Origin: Ciona savignyi
Taxonomy: Eukaryota; Chordata; Ascidiacea; Phlebobranchia; Cionidae
NCBI GenBank assembly: GCA_000149265.1
Contig: CH003364.1
Coordinates: 831,765-895,764, forward strand
Direction: 5' to 3'
DNA: 64,000 bases
In this document: in pieces, positions 47,287 to 60,000 of the stretch
Layout of the letters: each line of letters opens with the position of its first letter
Position numbering within the stretch: the first letter of the stretch is position 1
The notes under the pieces: generated by a model
What the model saw: only the letters and a program-made list of their open reading frames with translations
The model's database searches: none
What the model was told of the DNA's origin: nothing
Translations under genes and position numbers: made by a program

Positions 47287-50200
47287 TCTACCCGCGGAAG
47301 TAACAAAGTCATCTCGAAACTAACTTAACACTTCGATTTTACTAGTTTAGTTGAATGATAGCGCAGTTTTATTGGCTTTTATTTAATACAAACTAAACAG
47401 CTTTAAAGGTCGACAAATGCGCCGATTACGCATGTGTCAGTTTATAAATAATATCATAATGAAAGCAACTTCGCGTGCCAACTATTGTTATGTACGGTTT
47501 TCATAGACAAGAGCCGAACTTAAATATTGGTAAGCGGAAAATGTAAAAAAACATCATTTAGAATAATTTTATTAAATATTTTATAGAATAAACAAATGAT
47601 GCTAGAGCTAGCAATGTTAAACTATTCCCGCTATTCTCAGCTATGTTGAATGAAATTAAATCACTTTTCCTCATCACATGTGTTCTAAAAGTCGACATTT
47701 TCAAACTAATTTTCAAATAAAGATTCTAAATAAATTAAACCGTTTTGCCTTTGTAAAAAAAGTTGAAATCGCTTTTTAATGGCGAGTTTTAACTACCCTT
47801 CGTTGTCTCTCACTGTGCTATAATTTGTTTTACTGAACTAAAAATCCAATTCTTTACATTTGTAAACATCTTTCAAAAAGTATATTGCTTCGGAATTTCA
47901 AGCTTTTAAATACGTATTCTGATATCAGTATTTAGTATAACTTGCCTGAGGTCGGTTGAAAAAAGCATAGAATAAATAGTATGCCAGCAAAATAAAGTTT
48001 CATGACTAATTTCTTGTTCGTACATATGTGCTAATAATTCATGTTTTCATAATCAAAACTGATTAGTATTTTGCCCAGGGCGCTTATAAGAGCATTTCGC
48101 TGTGTTAAAAACAGTCTGTGGTTTAAACAAGACCAGTTTTGTGGTTGAACATGTTTGTATACAAATAGACTATGACGTCATAAAACTTAATAAACTTGAG
48201 TGAGCGGTTTTCGTTAAGCAAATAAACTGCAGTAGTTTATTTAAAGGTAAATATGATTATCAATTATCAAGAAATGGGAAAATTGAAAAACACAATACAG
48301 AAATCACACAGTGGATTTACAATACAATTAAAAAGAAATGTCATTAAATGACGAAAATAATTAGATAAGAAAAAGTTTGAATTCTGGCTTACAAAAAGAA
48401 ATGCTGCTAGCTTTAAGCTAATTCAAATCGGTCCGAATGTTTTAGTCAAATACTGGTGCTGAATAGAGTATGCTCAGTGTATATTGAAAGAATAAAAGCA
48501 ATAAGTAGGCCAGACATGAAGTATAAAGTAAATGTTCTACTTTAATGGGTTCTACTAAATTAAAGCAACGTGTGAATTATACACAACACACTGCAATATC
48601 TCCGGTAACCCGACGGTGGGGTCGAGGTGATTTGGCGATTGCCGTGTGTTAACTCCCTTTGCGTTTACCCATTCACCGGGATAAACATGAATATACTATC
48701 CTTTAGGAAATCCTGTCCTGAAGTAAAAAGGAAACTTAAGGAGTCACACTTTCTTTACAATATGTAGTACCCTCATTGACAAATATTTTATTCGTAAAGC
48801 GACGGAACGTCAACCGAATAGTGATGGGATCGCGAACTGTTCGGTCGTATCCTTGAGAGTGGAACTTATCGATCTACTTGAATCCAGTGGTTTAGTAGTA
48901 GCAAAGTCACATTCATGTCTTTTTTGTGTTTGGAAAATAAACACCTTTTTATTTTTATCCTTTTTTTTTATTTTTAGCCGTTTTTTTCTGTTGCTTTGTC
49001 GTATTTTTGCTTCATTTTCCATTAATTAATACTGGGAAAAAAAGGATAAACTGAACTAAAACCTTGTGCGTAAAAACAGCAATCTAAAACACAATGACGA
49101 TGCATTAATCCAGTTCCCACCGGAATTTGATTTTAATGAATTTTGTTTTTAAATTATCGTATTCAACGTAGGTGTAGCAGTTGCGTCCGTTAAATTGATT
49201 ATTTTTAGTAATGTATTTTAACGACTGTTCGTTTAGTCGTCTTTTACTAATTCTGCACTGAATTTGCTGTTAATTAATACCAAGAATACGGAACCAAACC
49301 GATGTTTTAAGTAAATTTATTACGTGGACCGTTTTACACTTGCGAACAGTAACTGGTATGAATGGGGTGGGAAAGTCGTTGTCGCCGAATGATTCGTACT
49401 GTTGCACACCCGGGAATATATGGCGGTCGGCGCCTAAATGCGAAGGGGCGACAGTACGAACCATACAGCTTCTTACGTCACAGTTGGATTGTGGAGATTG
49501 CTTCAGGTGCTGTGCTACTGGGTAGAAGGTAAAAATAAATAGTGTTTATACATATGAAGCTAAAGTGCGCTATTAAAACATAAAAATACAGCTACATTGG
49601 GGAAATTGACAGGGTGCAAAATCAGGTTAAAGATTTTTACAAGATACCTGAATTAGAAAGTATTTTTGGATTTATTGGTTTGGAAATTTATTAGTTGCAA
49701 TATTTTTTGATTGCATAGAGCTTATTAAATTTTGCTTTTTTTGGAATGATTTTACAGATTTCCTAAATTTCAGGAGGAATTTTAGTTCAAAAATGTTGCG
49801 TTTTTGGAAGATCATAAGTTCTGAACAAAAAAGTTACAAATAGGGCACCAGGAGTTATCGGTTGGGTATAAAAACTTGGAAGAACAGCATGAGAACTTTC
49901 GTTAGAGGAACAGCGGTGCAAACGTGCAAGAGTCTTGAAGAAAAAATGCTTCAGTAAAACACGCCGCCGCGAAAATAAATTGCACAACGTACACGTTACT
50001 TACATTATATGAATCTAGAAATATTACAAAATATATGTTGTTCAATTAAAAATTAAAACAACCCGAAACGGGTGATAGTTCAATCTTAAAAAATTGTCAA
50101 ATCGCTACATAGTACAAAACATTTAAAATTTCTGATAAAATGCTACAATTTTTACACAAAAATGCTACAGAAAGTATAGAGAAATTTTAAAACGAAGTAA

Positions 50201-50340
50201 AAATATCTGACTCTCCTAAAAAAGCGTGGAACAAAAGCGATATGTTGAAAAGGAATCCAAAACAGACAATAACTGAGCAAAAATTATGGATGAAAAAAAG
50301 TTTTTCCATTTCTGAACGAAACTTGGTCAAAAATTGACAA
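47287..50340. other. AT-rich intergenic DNA with repeat scraps
   Basis: Holds a fragment of the 4826-type MITE (about 47430-47530) and a SINE tail (48543-48712). It also has a possible open exon-like stretch at 49370-49532 on the + strand that ends in GTAAAA; its protein is not recognised. The rest shows no supportable gene. Confidence 0.5.
48543..48712 (+). mobile_element. tRNA-like SINE, tail part
   Basis: AATGGGTTCTACTAAATTAA, CACTGCAATATCTCCGGTAA, GATTGCCGTGTGTTAACTCC, CACCGGGATAAACATGAATA. Confidence 0.85.
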
Positions 50341-50348
50341 CGGTTCAG

Positions 50349-50491
50349 GAGCAAGCTATGGAGGATTGTAGAAGGATCACACTGGTACTGCTTCCTCCGG
50401 ATGAGGAGGACCTAATGCTGGAGGCAGATCTTGGAAGATCAACGGAAGATGATGGGAGGATGACCGTTTCTGGAGATGTTTTCGATCAGAG
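50349..50491 (+). CDS. Possible + strand coding exon, unrecognised
   Basis: An acceptor-like GGTTCAG at 50348 is followed by an open frame with ATG at 50358: MEDCRRITLVLLPPDEEDLM, then an acidic GRSTEDDGRMTVSGDVFDQ, ending at a good donor (CAGA then GTAAGT). It has balanced, protein-like composition, unlike its surroundings. No partner exon could be placed on either side, and the - strand phosphatase gene ends just to the right. It may be the first coding exon of a + strand gene, a relic or chance. Confidence 0.3.
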
Positions 50492-50529
50492 TAAGTAGAA
50501 AACTTTTTGTTCGGAACTTGTTATTTATT

Positions 50530-50640
50530 ATTAACAGACTGATAAGCTTGGTGGGTTGGTGTGTCGCCTTTCAGCTGACAGATTGCAGGTTCGAAACTGG
50601 TCGCGTGTTGGTTATGTCCTTGGCCAAGGCACTTAAATAA
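50530..50640 (+). mobile_element. tRNA-like SINE, head part
   Basis: TTGGTGGGTTGGTGTGTCGC, GCAGGTTCGAAACTGGTCGC (a near-perfect B box), CCTTGGCCAAGGCACTTAAA. Truncated after the head. Confidence 0.85.
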
Positions 50641-50815
50641 TAACCAAGCCAAGTTTGGATCCCATGATAAGCTAGTCACTGGGACTGTTTTTGTATAGCA
50701 GTTTGTATATGTAACAAAAACGCATCCAGCTAAGCGACCGTACTAATTTCAAAAAAATTTGTACTTTCTAAAAACCAATTTTTTAAATTCTGATCAGAGT
50801 GTGTCCAGACCAATT

Positions 50816-51083
50816 TTACAAATTTGTTTTTTCTGGCAACAAATTTTTTTTCTGGAACAAATTTGTTTTTTTAGGGGGGAACAAGTTATTTTTTTTTCTA
50901 GAAAAAAATTTGAAAAACAATTTTGTACTTTCTGGGTCCGTTGCCTCTTCAGTGTCGGAGGACACATCACTTTCAACCTTTTCAGTTTCTGTTTCTTTTT
51001 TAGGGGTTTCCCCTTCCACAAAGTACCGCAGCTTGCACGACGCAGCGTATTTTGCATCGACGTAATCGTGGAATAAATTCGTC
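50816..51083 (-). CDS. Possible extra 3' exon of the PTPDC1-like gene
   Basis: After an acceptor TTTTCTTAG, a frame reads TNLFHDYVDAKYAASCKLRY, then FVEGETPKKETETEK and an acidic stretch, then a Lys/Asn/Leu low-complexity end. Human PTPDC1 continues past the point where the exon 51666-51809 stops, with a helical, Lys/Glu-rich tail, so an alternative terminal exon is plausible. No donor in phase was found in the preceding exon. Confidence 0.3.
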
Positions 51084-51376
51084 TAAGAAAAAAATTTGAA
51101 ATTTGTTGGATGATGAAATGCCATACCTACCCTTAAATATAAGGCAATCACCACTTACGACAAAGCGATGCGTCACTCTTAAAGTTTAATTACTACCCAG
51201 TATCAGATGCTGAGTGCGTTAACACTGAGACCTTTTTGGTAAATGCTTACATTAACTTATGTTGCAATATTTAAGACTTGAAGTGTGAGGTTTTCAGCAA
51301 AAGTGCCCATTTGCAAATTCCTTAAATTTCTGTTTAATCAATATTATTTTGGTAACAAATATATCGAGCGCCTAAC

Positions 51377-51560
51377 CCAGGGGTCGGCAACTTGCAGCTA
51401 TATCATCTTTCTTATGAGGCTCTTATTAATTTTATTGCTAGTGTAGCAAGCGCTTAGTAGGTTTAATACCCATGAATAAGTGAAACAAACACAAGAACAC
51501 TCGCACCTTTATCTCACATAGTATTTTTCCTTTTTTTGTAAAAATAGTATTAGTTTTGCG
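51377..51560. mobile_element. hAT-like MITE
   Basis: The left end CAGGGGTCGGCAACTTGCAG and right end TTTGCGGCTCCCAGTG follow the classic layout of hAT-type miniature elements. The PTPDC1-like gene's candidate poly(A) signal (TTTATT, 51431-51436, - strand) falls inside it. Confidence 0.7.
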
Positions 51561-51665
51561 GCTCCCAGTGATTTTTATATTGCAGAATATGATTTTAAAT
51601 GACTCTATAGTGCAAAGGTTGCCATCAAGGGCCTACACATACCAGAGCTTGATTGCCGGTTGCTT

Positions 51666-54018
51666 TCATGGCAGCAACTTTATTGGGGTTTGTGTGAGAG
51701 CAGCAACAGTCCGGTCCACCGACGGCGATTGCCAGATCACTTGGGGAAGGTGGGCGAAGGATAGTATGCACGTCCAATAACGCATCTCATCAAGTACGAG
51801 GTGCACTTCCTGTGGATCATAGACCGGTTAAAGTGTTTATTTTTTTGGATGGAAAAAATAGCTTGCTTCACGATTACTGGTATGCAGTATTTTTCCCTTT
51901 TAAAACGAACCGGAGCACCAACTAGTTCAACTATTGTCCAACCAATTAGCTAGGTGGGTTTGTGTGTTCTTTCAGCAAAGGGTTGTGAGTTCAGAACTAA
52001 TCGCTTGCTAGTTGGTTATAAATGTCCCTAGACTTTAACACAAATTGCTTAAACCCAGTGCATTAATGGGTTCTACTAGATTAAAAGAATGTGTAAATCA
52101 TACACAACACACTGCAATTGGTTGGTGCGAGGTAATCTAATGATTGCCCGTGTGTTAACCTCATTGGGTTTTCCAATTCACGGGGATAAACATGAACATC
52201 CTTTCATTTATGCTACTTATCAAAACCTCATACACACCGGATCTAGCGAACTCAGTGCGCTTTCGAAAGAATCAATCCCTTTTTCTGATCCATCTCGCTC
52301 GATCCTCCCAACCTCCAACAACTTCCTCCTGCTCTCCTCCGTGATCACCGGCTCGGCGAGATGTTCCACCCACGACCACATGAGGGCAGAAAGGACAAAG
52401 GCATCGCTGTTTCCCGAAATCGCCTCCCAAGCGTCCGTGCGCATGTTAAGTTCGATCTGATGAAGATACACCTGTGGATACCCGATGATAAAATTGCAGT
52501 TTGAGTGGAAACATAAAGCCAACAGCGTCAGTTTCATCGTTAGATGTGTCAAAAATTAGTTTCGATTAAAAACAATTTTTTCTAAATGGTCTTAAAAATT
52601 AAATGAATTATGTCGGCTTTATGTTTTTCGCTTAGACTGTGCAATAATTAGTTGATTTTGTGTTGCATAATGAAAGAATAAAAACATGTAAAAAAAACAA
52701 CTAGAAGCTATTCATATTAATAAATAATATCTTCAGAATAATCTCCTAAGACTGTTTATCACCAATACGTTTAAATCAGGGGTAAGCAACTTCTTTTGTT
52801 GGTGTGCTAGATGTGGGAAAATGAAGTTCTTGGTGGGCCGGATTATTACATGAATAGTATTAAATATCTTAATTAAAGGGTATGGTTAGATACAGTCTGC
52901 GGGCCAGTCAAACTCCCTTCACAGGCCGTATGTTGCCCATGTCTGGTTTAAACCCATGATCAAAAAAGTGTATATAATGCACAAAAATGTTTTCTAAACT
53001 AGAAAATGCACCTTTTCCCACAGGAATTCATCATCGATTAGTTTATACGAGAATGCTCTGGCCACCGCGGTCGGTCCTCTATCGATTTTCTTGGGAAGTT
53101 CGATTTCACTGGAACCGTTAGAGTCGCACGCTAAAAACTGTGGCACCTCCGCATTCAACTGAAGGTCATTTAAACTTTTGGTTGAAATAACCCGTGGTAT
53201 CGCTGGGCTGAGGTTGTAGCCAAGCAGATGGGCGTCTGTTTCGATCGCCGAATCGGTTACAGGGGGTTCTGACTCTTTAGTGGCGTCGCTGTGGTTGCCA
53301 CTACTGTCAGATTTGCTGTCGTCCTCCTCAAAGTTGGTTTGTTCGTCGGTTCCATTAAGCAAATCAATGTTTTTCTGAGCTCTGCAATGCAAAGTGGATT
53401 TGTAGAAAAAATGACATTTTCACCGAAACGAGTCATAATACAGCCATTGACACTTTTTTTGTTACTATCTCACATCTGTTAAATGAGTGTACCCTTTAAA
53501 CTTAAGGTGAAAAAGTACTTAAGCACACATCGGATTATCCACTCCTTTTACCCCAACTTTAATTCTAAGCTATTAGGATGATTAGGAATAAAACCTAACC
53601 AAATCTTTCTTTCCTTCCTATTCACCATGGGTGGGCAACTTCTCTAGTCGGCGGGCAGACTTGAAAAATGAAGTTCTTGGTGGGCCGGATTATTACATGA
53701 TTAGTACTCAGTATCTTAATTACAGGGTATGGTTAGATACAGTCCGGGTCCAGCCACAAGCTGTATGTTGTCCATGCTTGCTATACACACTACTTTCACT
53801 TTATATTGGAACGGGGAAGTAGTGAAAAAACTATCAAAACACACTCACAATCTGGTGATAAACAAAAGATAATTAAAATAAAACGGCAAAAGTTTCTTTT
53901 GTTCATTTTACCAGAGATTTCTTCCAAAAACACTTCACTTACCTGTACATTAACGGTGTTCTTCTGCCAGAAGTTTTCGAAGAAGCAGACAAATTTCTAT
54001 CTTCTGGCTTAACTGCGC
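51666..54018 (-). CDS. PTPDC1: PTPDC1 C-terminal conserved block
   Basis: 53943-54018 (GAVKPEDRNLSASSKTSGRR), 53012-53381 (acidic, ending ARAFSYKLIDDEFLWEK), 52238-52471 (TDAWEAISGNSDAFVLSALM, then WSWVEHLAEPVITEES) and 51666-51809 (LVLDEMRYWTCILSFAHLPQ ... ALTQTPIKLLP stop). Human PTPDC1 has WSWLEHLKEPVIT followed by a helical block with the pattern LLEKGQHQTILCVLHCIVNL, so the order and spacing agree. The function of this block is unknown. Confidence 0.88.
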
Positions 54019-57000
54019 CTGGAATATTATCATTCAATCAATTAATTGCTTCGGATGATACTACTTTAAAACCTGCAGGTTAGAAACGCATTTTAGTGGC
54101 GTTGACAAGCAATATAAATGGAGTTAGTAGATTGAGATTAATATTAAGATTAAGTCGTATTTGATTGATTGTGATTATTAGACAGATGGCCGTAATTTGC
54201 ATTTAAATTGCTTGCTAATATAGGTTTTATGTGGTTTTATTACTCAATTGAGTCATTTTACAAAAAAGTAGACATATCCATCCCAAAGGCAAATCTGAAA
54301 TTGATTTCAACAGAAAATGATTAAATTTTTTTTTTTCAGTTTGAAATTAATGTTTTGATTAAAAATTAGGTTTTGTAGAATTTAATGTAAAGGTGGCAAA
54401 TTAAAAGGTTTTAAGTAGATTTTTGATATTATAGTGGTGATTGCAAAATCCCACCAGTCCTACTATTGATTGAACTAATGTAATAAAATGTCCTTCAGAG
54501 GCATGTCAGTACATTAGGGAAACCACTTAATGATAAGCCTGATACATTTGGTAAATTGAATTGATATTTTTAATTTGGCAATGCTCGTTTTTAATATACC
54601 AAATTTCAGGGCCAAAATCCATCAAATTTCTGGCGAGTAAGAATTCACTGGCGCGTGAAAGCTCTTACAAATAACGCGAGTAAATCTTTCATGCGAGTAA
54701 ACGCGCAAAAAAACGGTCGCAATGATGAGAATTTGTTTTTTTATTTTCCTAAATGCCAGTTAAATAGAAAAGGGTCGCGATAAGCGTTAATTAGTTTTTT
54801 TATTTGCAAGAGTAAATTCTAACGCGTTACTTGCATGAATTTTTTGCCCTGAAATTTCATTTCATACTTCTGATGATAATTATAAATCAAATTCAATATC
54901 ATTTCATTCAAAAAATGTAAAACAATGTAGAATAGATTGCCATAATAGTTATTTAAAATTGTTTTTCGTTCATTTTAAACCATTTCCTAATTTATTGATT
55001 TACAATTATTGATTGTAGAATAGAAACTGATTCCGATAAGTACATTCCAAGCCCCTACCCCTAAATTCTACCTATGCACGACCTTGTGACCAAAGTATTA
55101 ATTAAGAACACTTAATTGAGAGTACAAGGTTCATTTGTACCTATTTTTAAATCGCGACTGCACAAACAGTTTGGGGGAATTTAAACACACAATAGAGCTG
55201 TGCTGTTTTGATAAAATTTAAATAATATCTGACTGTAACAGGTATGGGTGCTGGCAGCCCAACTAGTTAACAAACAGCAACACTAAAAGGGGGAAAAAGA
55301 GAAACTGTTTACTAAAATATTGTGTTTTTTTGTCGTAAACTTTTGCTATGTGCCATTTTACCTTTTAAATTCTCATTAGTTCCTAAATTAAATTTTCCTT
55401 GTTTACTGAAATCAATGAAACAAAAAATCTGATGAATGGAGTTATAGAAGAACAGTGAACACGACAAGTATCACGAAAGGTTAGGTTACCTTCCGAGTTC
55501 ATTTGTTTCGTCCAGCTGACTTTGGAAGCCATAGAACTTGATAGTTTGTCATTGGTACTCTCCCTCCTGGGTTCAAGGTTATTTGAATTAGAAAAACTCG
55601 TGAAATACAAGTTATTTATATGAAAGGATAGGCAGTGGCAGTTTCTTTATTAATTCTAATGAAATTAATGTCAATAAATGCTAAAAACATTACTTTTTGC
55701 TTGTCCAATGAAATATAGAGAAATGGTTAATTGTATTATGATGGTTGAAATTGGTTTTAGCTTTAAGTGCTTCTTATGGTATACTAGTCTTAAACTCTAA
55801 ATCAAGGGTCAGCAACCTTTTGCACTTAAGTGCCATTTTAAACAGATATACAAAATAAAAATCACTCGGAGCCAAAAAATTAATAATATTTTTGCAATAA
55901 AAGCCAAAAACACTGTGAGATAAATATGCTAGTGTTCCGGCACACTGCATTCAAAAGGTTGCCGACCACTGCGCAAGAACTCCCGTATTACCTCATTCTC
56001 AGTGTCAGAGAAAGACGGTCCTTCGTTTGCCATGATATCGATGATCTCATCAAGGTCATCATCATCATCTTGAATTCATAATAAAAATAAATAATTTCAT
56101 TATAAATGTCACGCGTTTTAGTATCATTTCATAATTAACTGCATGCACAAATACAGTGTAAGGTATTTTTTTGTATTATTTAATATTTGCCTGCACAAAT
56201 ACAATGTAAGGTATTTTTTTTGTATCATTTAATATTTGCCTGCACAAATACAATGTAAGGTGTATTTTTTGTATCATTTAATAATTGCCTGCACAGTTAA
56301 AAATTAAAAACGTTGATTAAATATTTTTCCTCATTTGTAAATGTTGTCTACAAATTTGATGTGGTGGTTTCAGTGCACATTTTACCAAGTTTGGAATTTC
56401 TACTGATTTACGATACAATGCAATATTTGATCGGATTGCACAGGTAATCAAAAGTGCAAATATCATGCAGTACACATGCAAGGACATACAGAATTACAAT
56501 GTCCAATATATGATACAAATATTATACCCTAAAAAAAATGTTTTACCCTGAAATAATAACGTGTGAGTTAAGTTTTAAAAAAGGATATAAAAATAAGATT
56601 ATATTAGTAATAGTGTTATAAAAATAATTCAATTTTAAAAAATGGTATAATATTGTTTATTAATAATGATATAAAATAATTATGTTTAAAAAATGATATA
56701 ATAAATTAAAAACCAAGTCAAACCAATATGTTTAAATTGTCGAGTAAAAGTATGTGGTTATGAACTAATAGACTTTGTATTTTTAACCCGTAAGTGGATA
56801 TTGGCTCACCTTTTGGTCCCGTGCTAAAAGAAATACCAGTGTCATCATCCGTCACTGAAGGATCCTGTGGTTCAAGTGATAGAGCAACGGAGTCTGTAAC
56901 CTCTGGAAGATCCGCGGCAATCGGCGCCGCTGAAGTGGCCGGCACTGTTGACACAACGACCGTCGAGGGGCAGCCGAAGGTCACTTGAAGTTCAAGGGCG

Positions 57001-60000
57001 TCGTTTGAAACGTCGCCGGCTGTGTCTCGTTGAAAATCTCCACAGTTTTCGGAGACGGACGTTTCACTTTCTTCCAGGTCTTGTGGAAGGCTTTGAAAGC
57101 GCTCGCCGAGATTGCTCTCTTCGGCGGGGAAGAGGTCGTTGTAAGAGACCATGTTCACTTGGTTACGCTTAATATTTACACTGGTATTGCCTCTGGAGCT
57201 GTCAGTTGGTTTAACCGCGGGTTTTAATTTTTGCACTAAAACCCCAACTGAGTTAGGGTTCTCTGTATCAAAGGCTTCACTTTGAGGTGGCTTTTCAAGC
57301 TTCTCTTCAGCAGAAGACGCTTCTATATCAGGTTGTTCCGCATTCTTTTCATTTTCAGTGCTTTGGTCGTCATTAACTTCGGGTTGCAATTCTGTGCCAT
57401 GCAATTAACTGAACAATCATCCATCTACGCTACACATTTAATCATGCCTAACAAGGTTGCTTAATATTGAAAAATAATAACCACAGGCTAACAAGCAAGT
57501 TAATTACGTGAATTTTTCATTGCGTAATTTTCGTGCCAATTCGTGTAAACAATTTGCCATGCATATATATAAGATCACATATACGAAACGATATAAAAAA
57601 TTACCTTTTTCTTTAGTTGACCCTGCATTTTCTTCCAAGCCAGGTGTAGGCAGCCGCGATTTGGCGCTGTTTCGATGGCTTTTCGAGGGCAGGCCTGTTG
57701 GAAGGATAGTCTCCGAGCGTCCAGCAGAAAGCCTCATTTTCCGGACTGACGCCGGTCCGTCCACTTCCGCGAGAATGGTTGATTCGATCGCTGCCATGTT
57801 GTTGATGCTCATGACAAGGCTTTTTACTCCTCTTCCCGAAATGTCCATCGCTGATTGCACTGGAGCTGCATTTTCCTCTTGGACTTGATTATTTTGGTTG
57901 TTTTCGTTCTCGCTCAATTCAATATTAGCATCTTCATCAATGTCCAAGTTAATGGACGCGAAACTGGCTTCGGTAACTGAATGATTGTTGTTGCTGTTGC
58001 TGCTTACCAGTTCGTTATCATCAGTAGGATCGTGTTCGTCCACACTGACACCTTCCGTGAGGTTAATTCCTCCAGACGACGGCACTTGCTTCACCATTAC
58101 GAGCTTGGCTGAGGGGTCAATGGGGTCCTGATCGCTGCGGCTTTGTGCCGAGAGCGCTCTGTTCCGACTCGCAACGAGAATCGGAGTTGGGGGCTTCGAC
58201 ACAGCGGACGATTGTCTTTTCGCCTTCTTCCACTCTTGCTCGTCATTCGTGTTCGCGAAAATATCATCCTCCGATTGCTCGAGTGACGGGTAGTCGGCTG
58301 ATTGAGGGCGCACGGCCGTCTCCGACGTGCTACTCGTGCGCGCGCTGCCCCGACGAGAAATACGCGGAGATAACACTGCGTCAACATCAGTGGGCGAACC
58401 ACTCAGCGGGATCTGCATAGAAAGAAACTTAACTTTTAAAAAATCAAACATATTAAGACCAACTTGCTTATTTAACCAGAAATACTGATGCACTCCCAAC
58501 TGATTATACTTTGTTGAAATAAATCTTATATTATTGCAGTGCATATGACTTAATTTAAGCGTTGAAACATTTAAGTTATAGGAACAGCAATAAGGTATGA
58601 TTTAATTCGACAAAGTATAATCAATCATAATTTTGTTGGTTAGTTGGGGTGTATGAGTGATTCTATGTAATAAGTAGTTGGTCCTAATATGTTTGATTTT
58701 TTGATCATCATATGTTCAAGTTTTAAAGGTCTGAAAGGATGAGGAGTGCTCAATAACAAAAATTTGCACATATTGAAAATTCATAAAGGAGCTGATATTT
58801 TCATATAAAGACAATTATCAATTTTACAAAAAGTAATACAAATAATAAGCAATATCTGTGCAAAAAATATCCTGTTTTTAATATAAAAAACATGTACGTT
58901 TAAATAGCTGAAAAAAAACTGTATATATTATTACACTTTGGTTATGTTTTTCAAGTACTTTTCAAGGTTATTGTGTTCACAAATATTTACATATCCTTAA
59001 CGGCAAGTCTTAATAAAGTGGCGTCGGCCGCCTGTTTTGTTCCACACCACAAAAATTAATTAGTCATATTGCTCAAAAATCAATACAAGGGTTAAATAGA
59101 GATTCATACGGACTTGTTTTTCATTATTTGAAGTGGTTTCGTCCGTATTTTCGTTGACGAAAGCCCCTGGAATGGTTTCTTTTATCTCAGCGACCGTGTT
59201 ACACCTGAAAGAAAGGGTATGTTGTATGTTTTGGATACAGTGATACACAGGGAATAATATTGATACACAAAAGTCAGTATCCAGCATCGTTAAGTTTGTT
59301 GTGTCATTTGAAATGCTCTGTTAATAAAACTAAATACATAAAAAAATTTGCAGAAAACAAGTAAATTTAATTAACAATACTGTAAGCAAATTGCATACCC
59401 CAAAAAAATAAAAATTGTAGCAAAGATAAATCATTAGACCTGGTACATTGATAAAATAATTCATCTGTGAGGAAAATAAATTTTGAAGCCCCTGTGTACA
59501 TTTCCTTTGCTTAATTTTAAAATCATTACTAAAGGTTGGAAATATGGAATAACAGAAAGTAAATTAGCTAAAAATATTTTTTTAATCCTAAAAAGGCGTT
59601 GTGGGGGTTAGGAACTTAAAAAATCCTTATTCCGATAGTTTGAAACTACACACAATTATTAAAGCCCCTTGCATTTAAACCATAATTACATTGGATGATT
59701 TAGATACAAAAAGTGTTTTAGCAGCAGCAGAAAAGTGTTTTGCTTAAGTACAATGAAACACAGGGCGTGAGAGTTCGCTTTCCACCGGCAATCAGACAAA
59801 AAAGCTACCGGTAATGGAAACCTAGCACCGGTGCTTTGAGATCTTTTAAGGAGAACGGGTCTTTTTGTTTGGACACAATGGGTCTTTTCACGCCTAGATC
59901 AGCGCAAGTTTCTTTATGTGAAACAGTATCCATGGCGATATGGTACCAGGCTGTACCGGGTGCTGTTCGTATCATGTGACCAGGTATCACACCATTGTCA

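Noticed and set aside
50758-51076. Phe-rich 105-residue + strand open frame
   Set aside because: Antisense of a Lys/Asn-rich stretch. Repetitive CAAATTTGTTTTT-like sequence, not protein-like.
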